Shown here: in pieces, positions 41,167-48,490 of the stretch
How positions within the stretch are numbered: position 1 is the first letter of the stretch
Layout of the letters: every line of letters starts with the position of its first letter
NCBI GenBank assembly: GCA_964614855.1
Contig: CAZTMX010000002.1
Span: forward strand, 1-51,320
DNA: 51,320 bases
Direction: 5' to 3'
From: CAWJHE01 sp964614855
Lineage (GTDB): Bacteria > Chloroflexota > Anaerolineae > Anaerolineales > UBA4823
The notes under the pieces: generated by a model
Seen by the model: only the letters and a program-made list of their open reading frames with translations
Told to the model about the DNA's origin: nothing
Database searches by the model: none
Program-made: the position numbers and the translations under genes

Positions 41167-42399
41167 TTACGCAGGTTCAAGCGCTTTTTCCACCGGCTTT
41201 TCCCTGACGCGTAGCATGCTGATACCAGCCAATGCCATGAAAATCGCAGCAAAGAGGAACATAATGCGGTAATTCCCTCCGGTGAGATCGATTAAGATCC
41301 CCACAACCTGAGGTCCGCCGATTGCCGCGATGCTGGATGCCAGGTAATACAAACCGGTGAAAGTGCCGATCCTCTTATCCCCTCCCACATCATACACCAT
41401 GGGGAGAGAGTTGACATTGATGAGTGACCAGAAAAAACCTGCCAGGATCAGGAAGATGATTAACATCCACTCGCTGCCCACGGTGAAACCGAACAAGATG
41501 GTGGCAAAAAGACCCGTAATTCCGGTCAGGATGATGCGCCTGCGCCCAAAGCGCGTGGCAAGCAGCCCGCTGGGTAATGCAAAGATAACGAAGGTCAAAG
41601 CCAGTAATGAGGTGAGGATAGCCATGCGCCCTTCGTTGATGTTTAGCACAAATTTTCCGAAGGAAGAAATCCAGGTATCTAAGGCGTTATAGCCCAGGAA
41701 CCAGAACATGATCGCCAGCAGGATCAACAGCCCGGAACGGTCCTTTGCGCCAAGTACTTCCTTGAAACTGCTCAGGAAATCACTTCGCTCGCCCTTGGTT
41801 TCCGGTTCTGCAGGTTTTTCCGTTTTCGGCTCGCGCACAAACAGGATCACCAGGGTGATGGCGATCAGCATGACCAGGCTGCCAAAGACAAATGGCGTGA
41901 TGCGCCCATATTTATACAAAAATCCGCCAAGCAGAAAAGCCAGGATCGCACCGACACCGCCCATCAAGTTGATGATCCCATTCGCCGTGCTGCGTTGTTC
42001 AGATGGGAAAAGGTCTCCCAACAGGGAGATTGTGGGTGAGCGAAAAAGCGCCATGCTTACATTGGTAAGCAGAATTGCGATCATGATCCCAAAGACAGTG
42101 GTCATCGTAGGGACGGTGATAAAGAACAAGGCGGCCAGCGGCGCGCCTACCAGCATCCAGGGCTTGCGCCGCCCCAGGCGCGTTCGGGTGCGATCTGAGC
42201 GTTCTCCCACCAGTGGCTGGATGAAAAGATTCAAATAGTTGTCCCACGTCATGATAAAACCGGTCATGGTGGCAGATAACAAAAAATCTTGTTGCAGGAA
42301 GATGGGGATAAAGTTGTTGAAAATAGGCCAGATAAGGCTGATGCCTAAAAATCCAAAGCCGAGCAAGAACGTTTTTGCGTATGGAAAGCTTTGCTTCAT
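41167..42399 (-). CDS. MFS transporter, glycoside/sugar-type
   Basis: 410 residues with about 12 predicted membrane helices. The N-terminal half has the signature loop WDNYLNLFIQPLVGERSDRTRTRLGRRKPW between helices 2 and 3, characteristic of the GPH/SLC45-like sugar-cation symporter branch. A cytoplasmic charged loop (about 195-215, EPKTEKPAEPETKGERSD) separates the two halves. The second half has the matching loop LLATRFGRRRIILTG. The substrate is probably a sugar or glycoside, which is inference from family. GGAGGGATC before the ATG gives a clear start. Confidence 0.85.
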   Translation of the reverse strand: MKQSFPYAKTFLLGFGFLGISLIWPIFNNFIPIFLQQDFLLSATMTGFIMTWDNYLNLFIQPLVGERSDRTRTRLGRRKPWMLVGAPLAALFFITVPTMTTVFGIMIAILLTNVSMALFRSPTISLLGDLFPSEQRSTANGIINLMGGVGAILAFLLGGFLYKYGRITPFVFGSLVMLIAITLVILFVREPKTEKPAEPETKGERSDFLSSFKEVLGAKDRSGLLILLAIMFWFLGYNALDTWISSFGKFVLNINEGRMAILTSLLALTFVIFALPSGLLATRFGRRRIILTGITGLFATILFGFTVGSEWMLIIFLILAGFFWSLINVNSLPMVYDVGGDKRIGTFTGLYYLASSIAAIGGPQVVGILIDLTGGNYRIMFLFAAIFMALAGISMLRVREKPVEKALEPA

Positions 42400-42433
42400 G
42401 ATCCCTCCGGTAGAAAACCTGCCCTCAAGTGGT

Positions 42434-43234
42434 TTAGACGATATTTTCTTTGTTTTTCAGATGCAAATCCTGGTTCTCCTTGAGTTTGTCCAGGAACTTG
42501 CGCTCTGTTTCTGATAGCATTATGTTCTCTAAAAGATCGGGGCGGCGCTTGTAGGTTCGTAAAAGTGCTTGCTCTCTACGCCATTGGGCGATGCGCTGAT
42601 GATCCCCGCTGGTCAGAATTTCTGGCACACGCCAGCCGCGAAATTCCAGCGGTCGTGTGTATTGCGGGTATTCTAACAGACCTGAGGCGTGAGAGTCGTC
42701 TTCAGCCCCCTCGGGATCACCCAACACGCCGGTAATTAGTCTCGAAACCGCATCGATGATCACCAGGGCGGCTAATTCGCCGCCGGTCAGGACATAATCA
42801 CCGATGCTGATCTCATCGGTTGCCAGGTGTTGCCGGATGCGCTCATCAAAACCTTCATAGTGACCGCAGATGAGGGCGATACGGCGAGGTTCATTCTCAT
42901 TTGGTATTGGGATATTTGCCAGTTCATAAGCTACGGCTTGGGTGAAAGGACGGCCTTGCGGGGTAAGCAGGATCACCGGACAGCCTGGCGGCGACCCCAG
43001 CACGCCCTCGACGGCTGCAAAGACGGGTTCGGTTTTCATTACCATGCCCCCACCGCCGCCGTATGGGGTATCATCGGTGACATGGTGGCGGTCTGTGGTC
43101 CAATCGCGAATATTGTGCAGGCGGATGGCGATTAAATCGCGCTGGCTGGCACGCTGAAGAATGCTGGTTTGCAGGTATGGGCCAAAAACCTCGGGGAAAA
43201 GCGTAAAGACATCGAATTGCATTTCAGCAACCAT
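42434..43234 (-). CDS. trmD: tRNA (guanine-37-N1)-methyltransferase
   Basis: 266 residues from the ATG at 43234, with an alternative at 43222. The core is QFDVFTLFPEVFGPYLQTSIL, then IRDWTTDRHHVTDDTPYGGGGGMVMK and the SPOUT-knot SAM site ALICGHYEGFDERI followed by SIGDYVLTGGELAAL. It methylates G37 next to the anticodon and prevents frameshifting. The C-terminal WRREQALLRTYKRRPDLL is typical. The gene is not next to rpsP/rimM/rplS here, which is the usual place. Its -10 box ends 8 nt before the ATG. Confidence 0.96.
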   Translation of the reverse strand: MVAEMQFDVFTLFPEVFGPYLQTSILQRASQRDLIAIRLHNIRDWTTDRHHVTDDTPYGGGGGMVMKTEPVFAAVEGVLGSPPGCPVILLTPQGRPFTQAVAYELANIPIPNENEPRRIALICGHYEGFDERIRQHLATDEISIGDYVLTGGELAALVIIDAVSRLITGVLGDPEGAEDDSHASGLLEYPQYTRPLEFRGWRVPEILTSGDHQRIAQWRREQALLRTYKRRPDLLENIMLSETERKFLDKLKENQDLHLKNKENIV

Positions 43235-43242
43235 AGAATAAC

Positions 43243-43271
43243 ATTCTAGCCGCGCTGAGCAGGAAATGCAA
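43243..43271 (-). promoter_or_regulatory. trmD promoter
   Basis: On the minus strand: TTGCAT (43266-43271), 17-nt spacer, TAGAAT (43243-43248). Divergent from the TPR-gene promoter about 45 nt away. The gap to the ATG is 8 nt. Confidence 0.55.
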
Positions 43272-43314
43272 GACCTGCAAAGTAGGAAGCGTGCCGGGCA
43301 ATAATGGGGCAATC

Positions 43315-43344
43315 TTGACGCTAATTCGGCGTAAATGGTATGAT
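43315..43344 (+). promoter_or_regulatory. Promoter of the TPR gene pair
   Basis: TTGACG (43315-43320), 18-nt spacer, TATGAT (43339-43344). It ends 6 nt before the ATG at 43351. Either that ATG is leaderless, or the true start is the ATG at 43378. Confidence 0.6.
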
Positions 43345-43350
43345 GGGATT

Positions 43351-44598
43351 ATGTATCTACGTGGAAATAAATGGACAATGACACGCAAAACCCGCCGCCC
43401 CAGTATATGGCGTATAGGGGTTTTGGTAGCTTTGATTGGTGTGGCGCTTTATGTAAACCAGGTTGTGGTGCCTGTGACCCAACCTTTGTTTATTCCTACT
43501 CCGACGCCAACCCGCAGCCCCGAATCTTTTGTAAACCAGGCGCAAGAATATTACCAGGCTGGTAAGCTCACGTTAGCGGTTGACGCTTATAAACAATCGA
43601 TAGCCGCCGATCCGGAAAATCCGAGCAACTATATTGCACTGGCTCGTTTGCAGGTTTTTCTTGGTGACCCTGAGTCTGCCGTCGAAAATGCCCAAAACGC
43701 CTTGTTGAAAAACCCGAACAACCCCCTTGCGCATGCGGTTTTAGGCTGGGCGCTGGGTTTCCAGCAAAAATACGGCGAAGCAGAGTTGGAAGTAAAAAAA
43801 GCCATGAGCGCTGATCCCGGCAATGCCCTGGCGTATGCATACTACGCTGAAATCTTAATGAACCAGGGTGATTTTGAGCTTTATGACAAAGCTGCAGATG
43901 CATCGAAAAAAGCGCTTGAGCTTGCTCCAAACTTGCTGGAAACGCACCGAGCCCGAGGGATTGTTTTATTGAACACGCAAAACCTTGAGGAGGCTGTGCA
44001 AGAATTTCAGGCGGCAATTGCAATCAATAAAAATGTCGCCGATTTGCACCTGTATTTAGGTGTAACCTACCGGGCTCTGGGTGATTATGACCTGGCTCAG
44101 GAATCGCTATTGGCAGCATATGCACTCAACCCCACGGACACTGTGGCATTGACAGAACTCTCCCGAGCCTTTTTTGCGGATGGGCGCTATGCCCAGGCGG
44201 CACAATATGCGGAGGAAGCCGTAAAAGTGGACCCGACAGATCCCCGCTTGCACGGCAACCTGGGGATCACCTATTATAAAAATGATGATTATGCCAGGGC
44301 GATCCCGTCTTTAGGGTATTCTATCCAGGGCGGCGTTCTGGAGGATGGGACTGCGGTTGAAGGCCTCCCCCTGGATTACGGCAAGGTAGAGGAATACTAC
44401 TGGTATTACGGTTTTGCCCTGGCGCGTTCGGGGCGCTGTACAGAAGCCGTGCCGATCTTCCAGGCGCTGCTGACTGGCGTCCCCAACGATGAAATCGCCG
44501 TGTATAATGCCACCGAAGGGCTGTCGCTATGCCAGCAGAATCTAAAAATCACCCCCGAGGCAGCAACAGCCACGCCAGAGGCAACCCCCACGCCATAA
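43351..44598 (+). CDS. Membrane-anchored TPR protein, copy 1
   Basis: 415 residues from 43351 (406 from the in-frame ATG at 43378). A membrane helix lies near residues 23-38 (IGVLVALIGVALYVNQ), then a PTPTPTRSPESF linker, then at least eight TPR-like helix pairs over about 60-330 (YYQAGKLTLAVDAYKQSIAADPENPSNYIALARL and later ALADPENP-type turns). The C-terminal part has AVEGLPLDYGKVEEYYWYYGFALARSGRC and a Thr/Pro tail (TPEATPTP). The TPR region is probably outside the membrane and binds protein partners. It starts a pair with 44601-46037. Confidence 0.82.
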   Translation: MYLRGNKWTMTRKTRRPSIWRIGVLVALIGVALYVNQVVVPVTQPLFIPTPTPTRSPESFVNQAQEYYQAGKLTLAVDAYKQSIAADPENPSNYIALARLQVFLGDPESAVENAQNALLKNPNNPLAHAVLGWALGFQQKYGEAELEVKKAMSADPGNALAYAYYAEILMNQGDFELYDKAADASKKALELAPNLLETHRARGIVLLNTQNLEEAVQEFQAAIAINKNVADLHLYLGVTYRALGDYDLAQESLLAAYALNPTDTVALTELSRAFFADGRYAQAAQYAEEAVKVDPTDPRLHGNLGITYYKNDDYARAIPSLGYSIQGGVLEDGTAVEGLPLDYGKVEEYYWYYGFALARSGRCTEAVPIFQALLTGVPNDEIAVYNATEGLSLCQQNLKITPEAATATPEATPTP

Positions 44599-44600
44599 AT

Positions 44601-46037
44601 ATGGAACGAAACCTGGTTGGCAAGCGCCCCACTTTCCGCCCGGTACGCGGCGGAGATAATTTTTACCGGATCATCCTGTGGATCGGCCTGATCCTGGCTG
44701 GCATCTGGTTTTTGCTGGGTTTGGAGCGCGAGGTGATTGTTTCGCCTCTAAAACCAACCCCCACGCCAACGCGCATTGCCGAGTCGTACTTCATGGAAGC
44801 CGAGGCATATTTCAATGCAGGCAAACTGGATGACCCCAGCAATGCCACACCTGGCCCGGGTGTGCCTGCGGTGAATGATGCCATTGATGCTTATAAAGCT
44901 GCGCTGCAGACGGATCAAGAAAACGCTGCAGCATGGTCGGACCTGGCGCGCATCCAGGCTTATTCTTCGAGCATGCTGCGCAACGATCAGGAGAAGCTGG
45001 AGCGCCTGCAAGAAGCGAAAGCCTCTGCAGATAAAGCGGTTGAGCTGGCGCCGGATGACAGCACTGCACGGGCGGTGCGGGCTTTTGTGCTGGATTGGTA
45101 CTCCTATGCTGCCTTGATCCCAGACCAACAGCGGCAAGAATTGCTGATTGAAGCTGAACGAGAAGCCTCAAGAGCCTTCCAGTTGGATCCTGAGAACGCA
45201 CTGGCGCTGGCCTATTATGCAGAAATTTTGGCTGACCAGCAGAAATGGCAGCAGGCAGAGAAATATGCTGCGCAGGCGGTTGCCCTGGATGATTCCTTGA
45301 TGGACACCCACCGGGTCTATGCTTACGTGTTGGAAACGCTAGGAAAATACAACAGCGCCATCCAACAGTACCAGCGGGCCGCTGAAATAAGCCCCAACAT
45401 GACATATCTGTATATCCGTATCGGAATGAATTTTCGTGAGGGTATCCGCAACCCCGACCGGGCGCTGGATTATTTTGACCGGGCGGCCAATATCAACCAG
45501 ACATTGGGGGTGCAAAACCCGCAGCCGTATATTGAAATTGCCAAAACCTATACCCAAATTGGACAATTTTTTGTGGCGTCTGTCAATGCCGAAAAAGCCC
45601 TGGAATTTGACAATACAAACGCACAAACCTATGGGCAGTTGGGGATGATCTACCGGCGCGCAAGAAACTATGAAGGGGCGATGATCTTGCTTCAATGTGC
45701 TGTGCGCGGCTGCACGGCAGAGGAAAACGAAACAGCAGGTGTGGCGGTTGAAGGATTGCCGCTGACCAGTCTCACCGTGGCTTATTATTACGTGGAATAC
45801 GGCACCAACCTGGCGTTTCTAAGCCGTGAGAAAGAAAACTATTGTGACGAAGCCTACGCGGTTCTGGCGGAAGTGCGCAGGGTTTACCCGGATGATCCAG
45901 TGTTGATGGGTATTGTGGAAGACAGCGAAGGAATTTGCCGCAACCTGGCAGCCAGCTCTGCTTCTTCTTCCTTCTCACCTACACCTACGATTACCGGCAC
46001 CCTGACCCCTGAGGTGTTGTCGACCCCAACGCCTTAA
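44601..46037 (+). CDS. Membrane-anchored TPR protein, copy 2
   Basis: 478 residues from the ATG 2 nt after the stop of copy 1; an earlier in-frame ATG at 44529 lies within copy 1 and is rejected. The layout mirrors copy 1: membrane helix (about 23-43, IILWIGLILAGIWFLLGL), PTPTPTRIAESYFMEAEAYFNAGKLDD linker, TPR array (about 80-400), then AVEGLPLTSLTVAYYYVEYGTNLA and a Thr/Pro-rich end. Shared motifs at both ends show that they arose by duplication. Close spacing suggests coupled translation and possibly a heteromer. Function unknown. Confidence 0.82.
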   Translation: MERNLVGKRPTFRPVRGGDNFYRIILWIGLILAGIWFLLGLEREVIVSPLKPTPTPTRIAESYFMEAEAYFNAGKLDDPSNATPGPGVPAVNDAIDAYKAALQTDQENAAAWSDLARIQAYSSSMLRNDQEKLERLQEAKASADKAVELAPDDSTARAVRAFVLDWYSYAALIPDQQRQELLIEAEREASRAFQLDPENALALAYYAEILADQQKWQQAEKYAAQAVALDDSLMDTHRVYAYVLETLGKYNSAIQQYQRAAEISPNMTYLYIRIGMNFREGIRNPDRALDYFDRAANINQTLGVQNPQPYIEIAKTYTQIGQFFVASVNAEKALEFDNTNAQTYGQLGMIYRRARNYEGAMILLQCAVRGCTAEENETAGVAVEGLPLTSLTVAYYYVEYGTNLAFLSREKENYCDEAYAVLAEVRRVYPDDPVLMGIVEDSEGICRNLAASSASSSFSPTPTITGTLTPEVLSTPTP

Positions 46038-46084
46038 TTCAATGGATTTTGTGTAAGTAATTTATAAGAATCGCAGCAAACCCC

Positions 46085-46113
46085 TTGACTTTCCCCGGAA
46101 AACTGGGTATCAT
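46085..46113 (+). promoter_or_regulatory. groESL promoter
   Basis: TTGACT (46085-46090), 17-nt spacer, TATCAT (46108-46113). Very similar to the hrcA promoter (TTGACG, 17, TATCAT), with CIRCE starting 12 nt after the -10 box. Confidence 0.9.
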
Positions 46114-46124
46114 TCGGGCGTCAA

Positions 46125-46151
46125 TTAGCACTCACAGTGATTGAGTGCTAA
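46125..46151. promoter_or_regulatory. CIRCE operator of groESL
   Basis: TTAGCACTC-N9-GAGTGCTAA, identical in both arms to the CIRCE at 40280-40306. It is the HrcA binding site and lies in the groES leader. Confidence 0.97.
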
Positions 46152-46207
46152 TTTGTCTGTAACACTATACCAGATAATACCTATATAACCGTATCAGGAG
46201 GTCAAGT

Positions 46208-46501
46208 ATGTCGATCACATTAAAGCCCCTCGGCAACCGCGTGGTAGTAGAGCCTGTTGAACAGGAAGAAGTCACCGCCGGTGGTATCGTACTCCCCGAG
46301 ACTGCAAAAGAAAAACCGCAAAAGGGTCTGGTCATTTCCGTAGGTCCCGGCGACCGTGATGAAGATGGCAAATATATACCCATGGATGTCAAACAAGGCG
46401 ACACCGTTCTGTTTGCCAAGTATGCGGGTACTGAGATCAAGGTGGATGGCAAGAAACTCTTGATCTTACGCGAGAGCGATCTATTAGCTATTGTCCTTTA
46501 A
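46208..46501 (+). CDS. groES: Co-chaperonin GroES (Hsp10)
   Basis: 97 residues, standard. The mobile loop (EQEEVTAGGIVLPETAKEKPQ) binds GroEL, and the roof region with GDTVLFAKYAGTEIKVDGK is typical. AGGAGGT precedes the ATG. groEL follows after 32 nt. Transcription starts at the CIRCE-controlled promoter. Confidence 0.98.
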   Translation: MSITLKPLGNRVVVEPVEQEEVTAGGIVLPETAKEKPQKGLVISVGPGDRDEDGKYIPMDVKQGDTVLFAKYAGTEIKVDGKKLLILRESDLLAIVL

Positions 46502-46533
46502 TTACAACAACATTGAACCAGGAGATATGAAAT

Positions 46534-48162
46534 ATGGCCAAGCAATTAATCTTTTCTGAAGAAGCTCGCCGCCGCCTTTCGCGTGGTATGGAAACCCTTG
46601 CAGTGGCGGTTGCTACGACATTAGGCCCCAAAGGCCGCAACGTTGCGTTAGATAAAAAATTCGGTTCCCCCACCATCACCCATGATGGCGTGACCGTTGC
46701 CAAGGAAATTGAGCTGGAAGACCCCTTTGAAAACATGGGCGCTCAACTGCTCAAAGAAGCTGCCACCAAGACCAACGACATCGCCGGTGACGGCACCACC
46801 ACATCCACCGTTCTGGCCCACTCGATCGTTTTCGAAGGCATGAAGAACCTGGCTGCTGGCGCCAACCCCATGCTGCTCAAACGCGGCATCGAAGCTGCCA
46901 CCAAGGTCGTTGCTGAAAAAATCAACGAACAGGCGATTGAACTCACCACCAAAGAAGAAATCGCCAACGTAGCTTCCATTTCCGCCCAGGATCGCGTGAT
47001 TGGTGAACTGATCGCCGAAGTCATGGACAAAGTTGGTAAAGACGGCGTCATCACCGTTGAAGAATCCAAGGGTTTGGAATTCGAAACCGAGTATGTTGAA
47101 GGTATGCAATTCGATCGCGGCTATATCTCTGCATATTTCATCACCGATGCAGAGCACATGGAAGCCTCCATCGATGATCCTTACCTGCTTATCCACGATA
47201 AGAAAATCTCCGCTGCCTCTGATATCGTGCCTGTACTCGAAAAACTGGTGCAGATTGGCAAGCGTGACCTGGTGATCATCGCCGAAGATGTTGACGGTGA
47301 AGCCCTGGCTACCCTGGTGCTCAACAAACTGCGCGGTATGCTCAACGTGGTTGGTATCAAAGCCCCTGGTTTTGGCGACCGCCGCAAAGCAATGCTGCAG
47401 GACCTGGCTATCCTGACCGGCGCCACCGTGATCTCTGATGAGACCGGGCGCAAGCTGGAAAGCGCTTCGATTTCTGACCTGGGCCGCTGTGAAAAGATCG
47501 TTGTGACCAAAGATGAGACCACCGTTGTGGGTGGTAAGGGCGACGCCGGCCAGATCAAAGGCCGCATCGAGCAGATCCGCGTTGAGATCGACAAGAGCAC
47601 CAGCGATTACGACCGTGAAAAACTGCAAGAACGCCTGGCGAAGCTCTCTGGTGGTGTGGCGATCATCCGTGTAGGTGCCGCAACCGAGACCGAGCTCAAA
47701 GAAAAGAAACACCGCGTTGAAGATGCCCTTTCCGCAACCCGCGCGGCTGTTGAAGAAGGTATCGTCCCCGGTGGTGGTGTAGCCCTGATCAATGCTACTT
47801 CGGCCTTGGATGAGATGCAGATCGATGGCGATGACGCCAAGATCGGTGTCAAGATTGTCCGCCGTGCGTTGGAAACCCCGCTGCGCAAGATCGCTGAAAA
47901 TGCAGGCAAAGACGGCTCCGTTGTCCTCGAAGGCGTGCGCCGCGCTCAGGCTGAAAAAGGGAATTCCCGCATCGGTTACGATGTGATCAAGGAAGAGTAC
48001 CTGGATATGGTTGATGATGGTGTCATCGATCCCGCCAAAGTCACTCGCGGTGCATTGGAAAATGCAGCCTCGATAGCAGCGATGATCCTGACCACTGAAG
48101 CCCTGATCACCGATATCCCCGAGAAGGAAAAACCGGCTCCGCCTCCTATGCCGGAATACTAG
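46534..48162 (+). CDS. groEL: Chaperonin GroEL (Hsp60)
   Basis: 542 residues. It has ATTLGPKGRNVALDKKFGSPTITHDGVTVAKEIEL, the ATP motif DGTTTSTVLAHSI, and the apical GFGDRRKAMLQDLAILTG. The C-terminal equatorial residues include VEEGIVPGGGVALINA. The C-terminal tail is EKEKPAPPPMPEY rather than the Gly-Met repeats of many GroELs, which suggests a cavity tail of different chemistry. It is the only groEL in this window. A terminator follows. Confidence 0.98.
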   Translation: MAKQLIFSEEARRRLSRGMETLAVAVATTLGPKGRNVALDKKFGSPTITHDGVTVAKEIELEDPFENMGAQLLKEAATKTNDIAGDGTTTSTVLAHSIVFEGMKNLAAGANPMLLKRGIEAATKVVAEKINEQAIELTTKEEIANVASISAQDRVIGELIAEVMDKVGKDGVITVEESKGLEFETEYVEGMQFDRGYISAYFITDAEHMEASIDDPYLLIHDKKISAASDIVPVLEKLVQIGKRDLVIIAEDVDGEALATLVLNKLRGMLNVVGIKAPGFGDRRKAMLQDLAILTGATVISDETGRKLESASISDLGRCEKIVVTKDETTVVGGKGDAGQIKGRIEQIRVEIDKSTSDYDREKLQERLAKLSGGVAIIRVGAATETELKEKKHRVEDALSATRAAVEEGIVPGGGVALINATSALDEMQIDGDDAKIGVKIVRRALETPLRKIAENAGKDGSVVLEGVRRAQAEKGNSRIGYDVIKEEYLDMVDDGVIDPAKVTRGALENAASIAAMILTTEALITDIPEKEKPAPPPMPEY

Positions 48163-48188
48163 ACCGCTGAGTTGTAACGAGTAGAATT

Positions 48189-48230
48189 CCAGGGCCAGGT
48201 GATCGTTTCACCAGCCCTGGTTTTTGTTAT
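48189..48230 (+). terminator. groESL terminator
   Basis: CCAGGGC (48189-48195) pairs with GCCCTGG (48214-48220), with an inner GGTGA/TTCACC helix separated by a small bulge. It is followed by TTTTTGTT. Confidence 0.88.
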
Positions 48231-48260
48231 TTAGTGAATGCCCCTGGTTTCAGGCTCGCT

Positions 48261-48289
48261 TTGACAAATCCTATACTCCATGCTAAAAT
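48261..48289 (+). promoter_or_regulatory. rnj promoter
   Basis: TTGACA (48261-48266, consensus), 17-nt spacer, TAAAAT (48284-48289). The predicted start is near 48296, leaving a leader of about 195 nt that contains the phased repeats. A 10-codon ATG frame (48312-48344) lies in the leader, but its ribosome site is poor. Confidence 0.75.
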
Positions 48290-48355
48290 TTTGGCGATTT
48301 GATGGAAGGATATGCTCGACCGGAGCAATACCATTTTTCAGTAATTATTAGCATC

Positions 48356-48406
48356 GTTTTTAAACAAAAATGCTTGTTTTTAAACATGCAAACTTGTTTT
48401 TAAACA
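48356..48406. repeat. Three phased repeats in the rnj leader
   Basis: GTTTTTAAACA occurs at 48356-48366, 48376-48386 and 48396-48406, exactly 20 bp apart. In copies 2 and 3 each unit reads TGTTTTTAAACA, a TGTTT/AAACA dyad with a TT centre. The rest of the 48163-48490 gap holds the groESL terminator, the rnj promoter and the ribosome site; I see no further gene there. Confidence 0.85.
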
Positions 48407-48490
48407 GACAAGCGGTGAAATTTTCTGAAAGCCCTGGCCTGCAATCTTCTGGCGGGGCATTCGTCTTATTAAGAGGCAGGAATAATCGAT

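Noticed and set aside
46648..47712. 354-codon open frame on the minus strand inside groEL
   Set aside because: Antisense shadow of a highly biased gene. The product has no recognisable domain.
48312..48344. 10-codon leader peptide upstream of rnj
   Set aside because: The frame starts with ATG and stops with TAA, but GGAAGGA is too close to the ATG for good initiation and the peptide shows no regulatory codon run.
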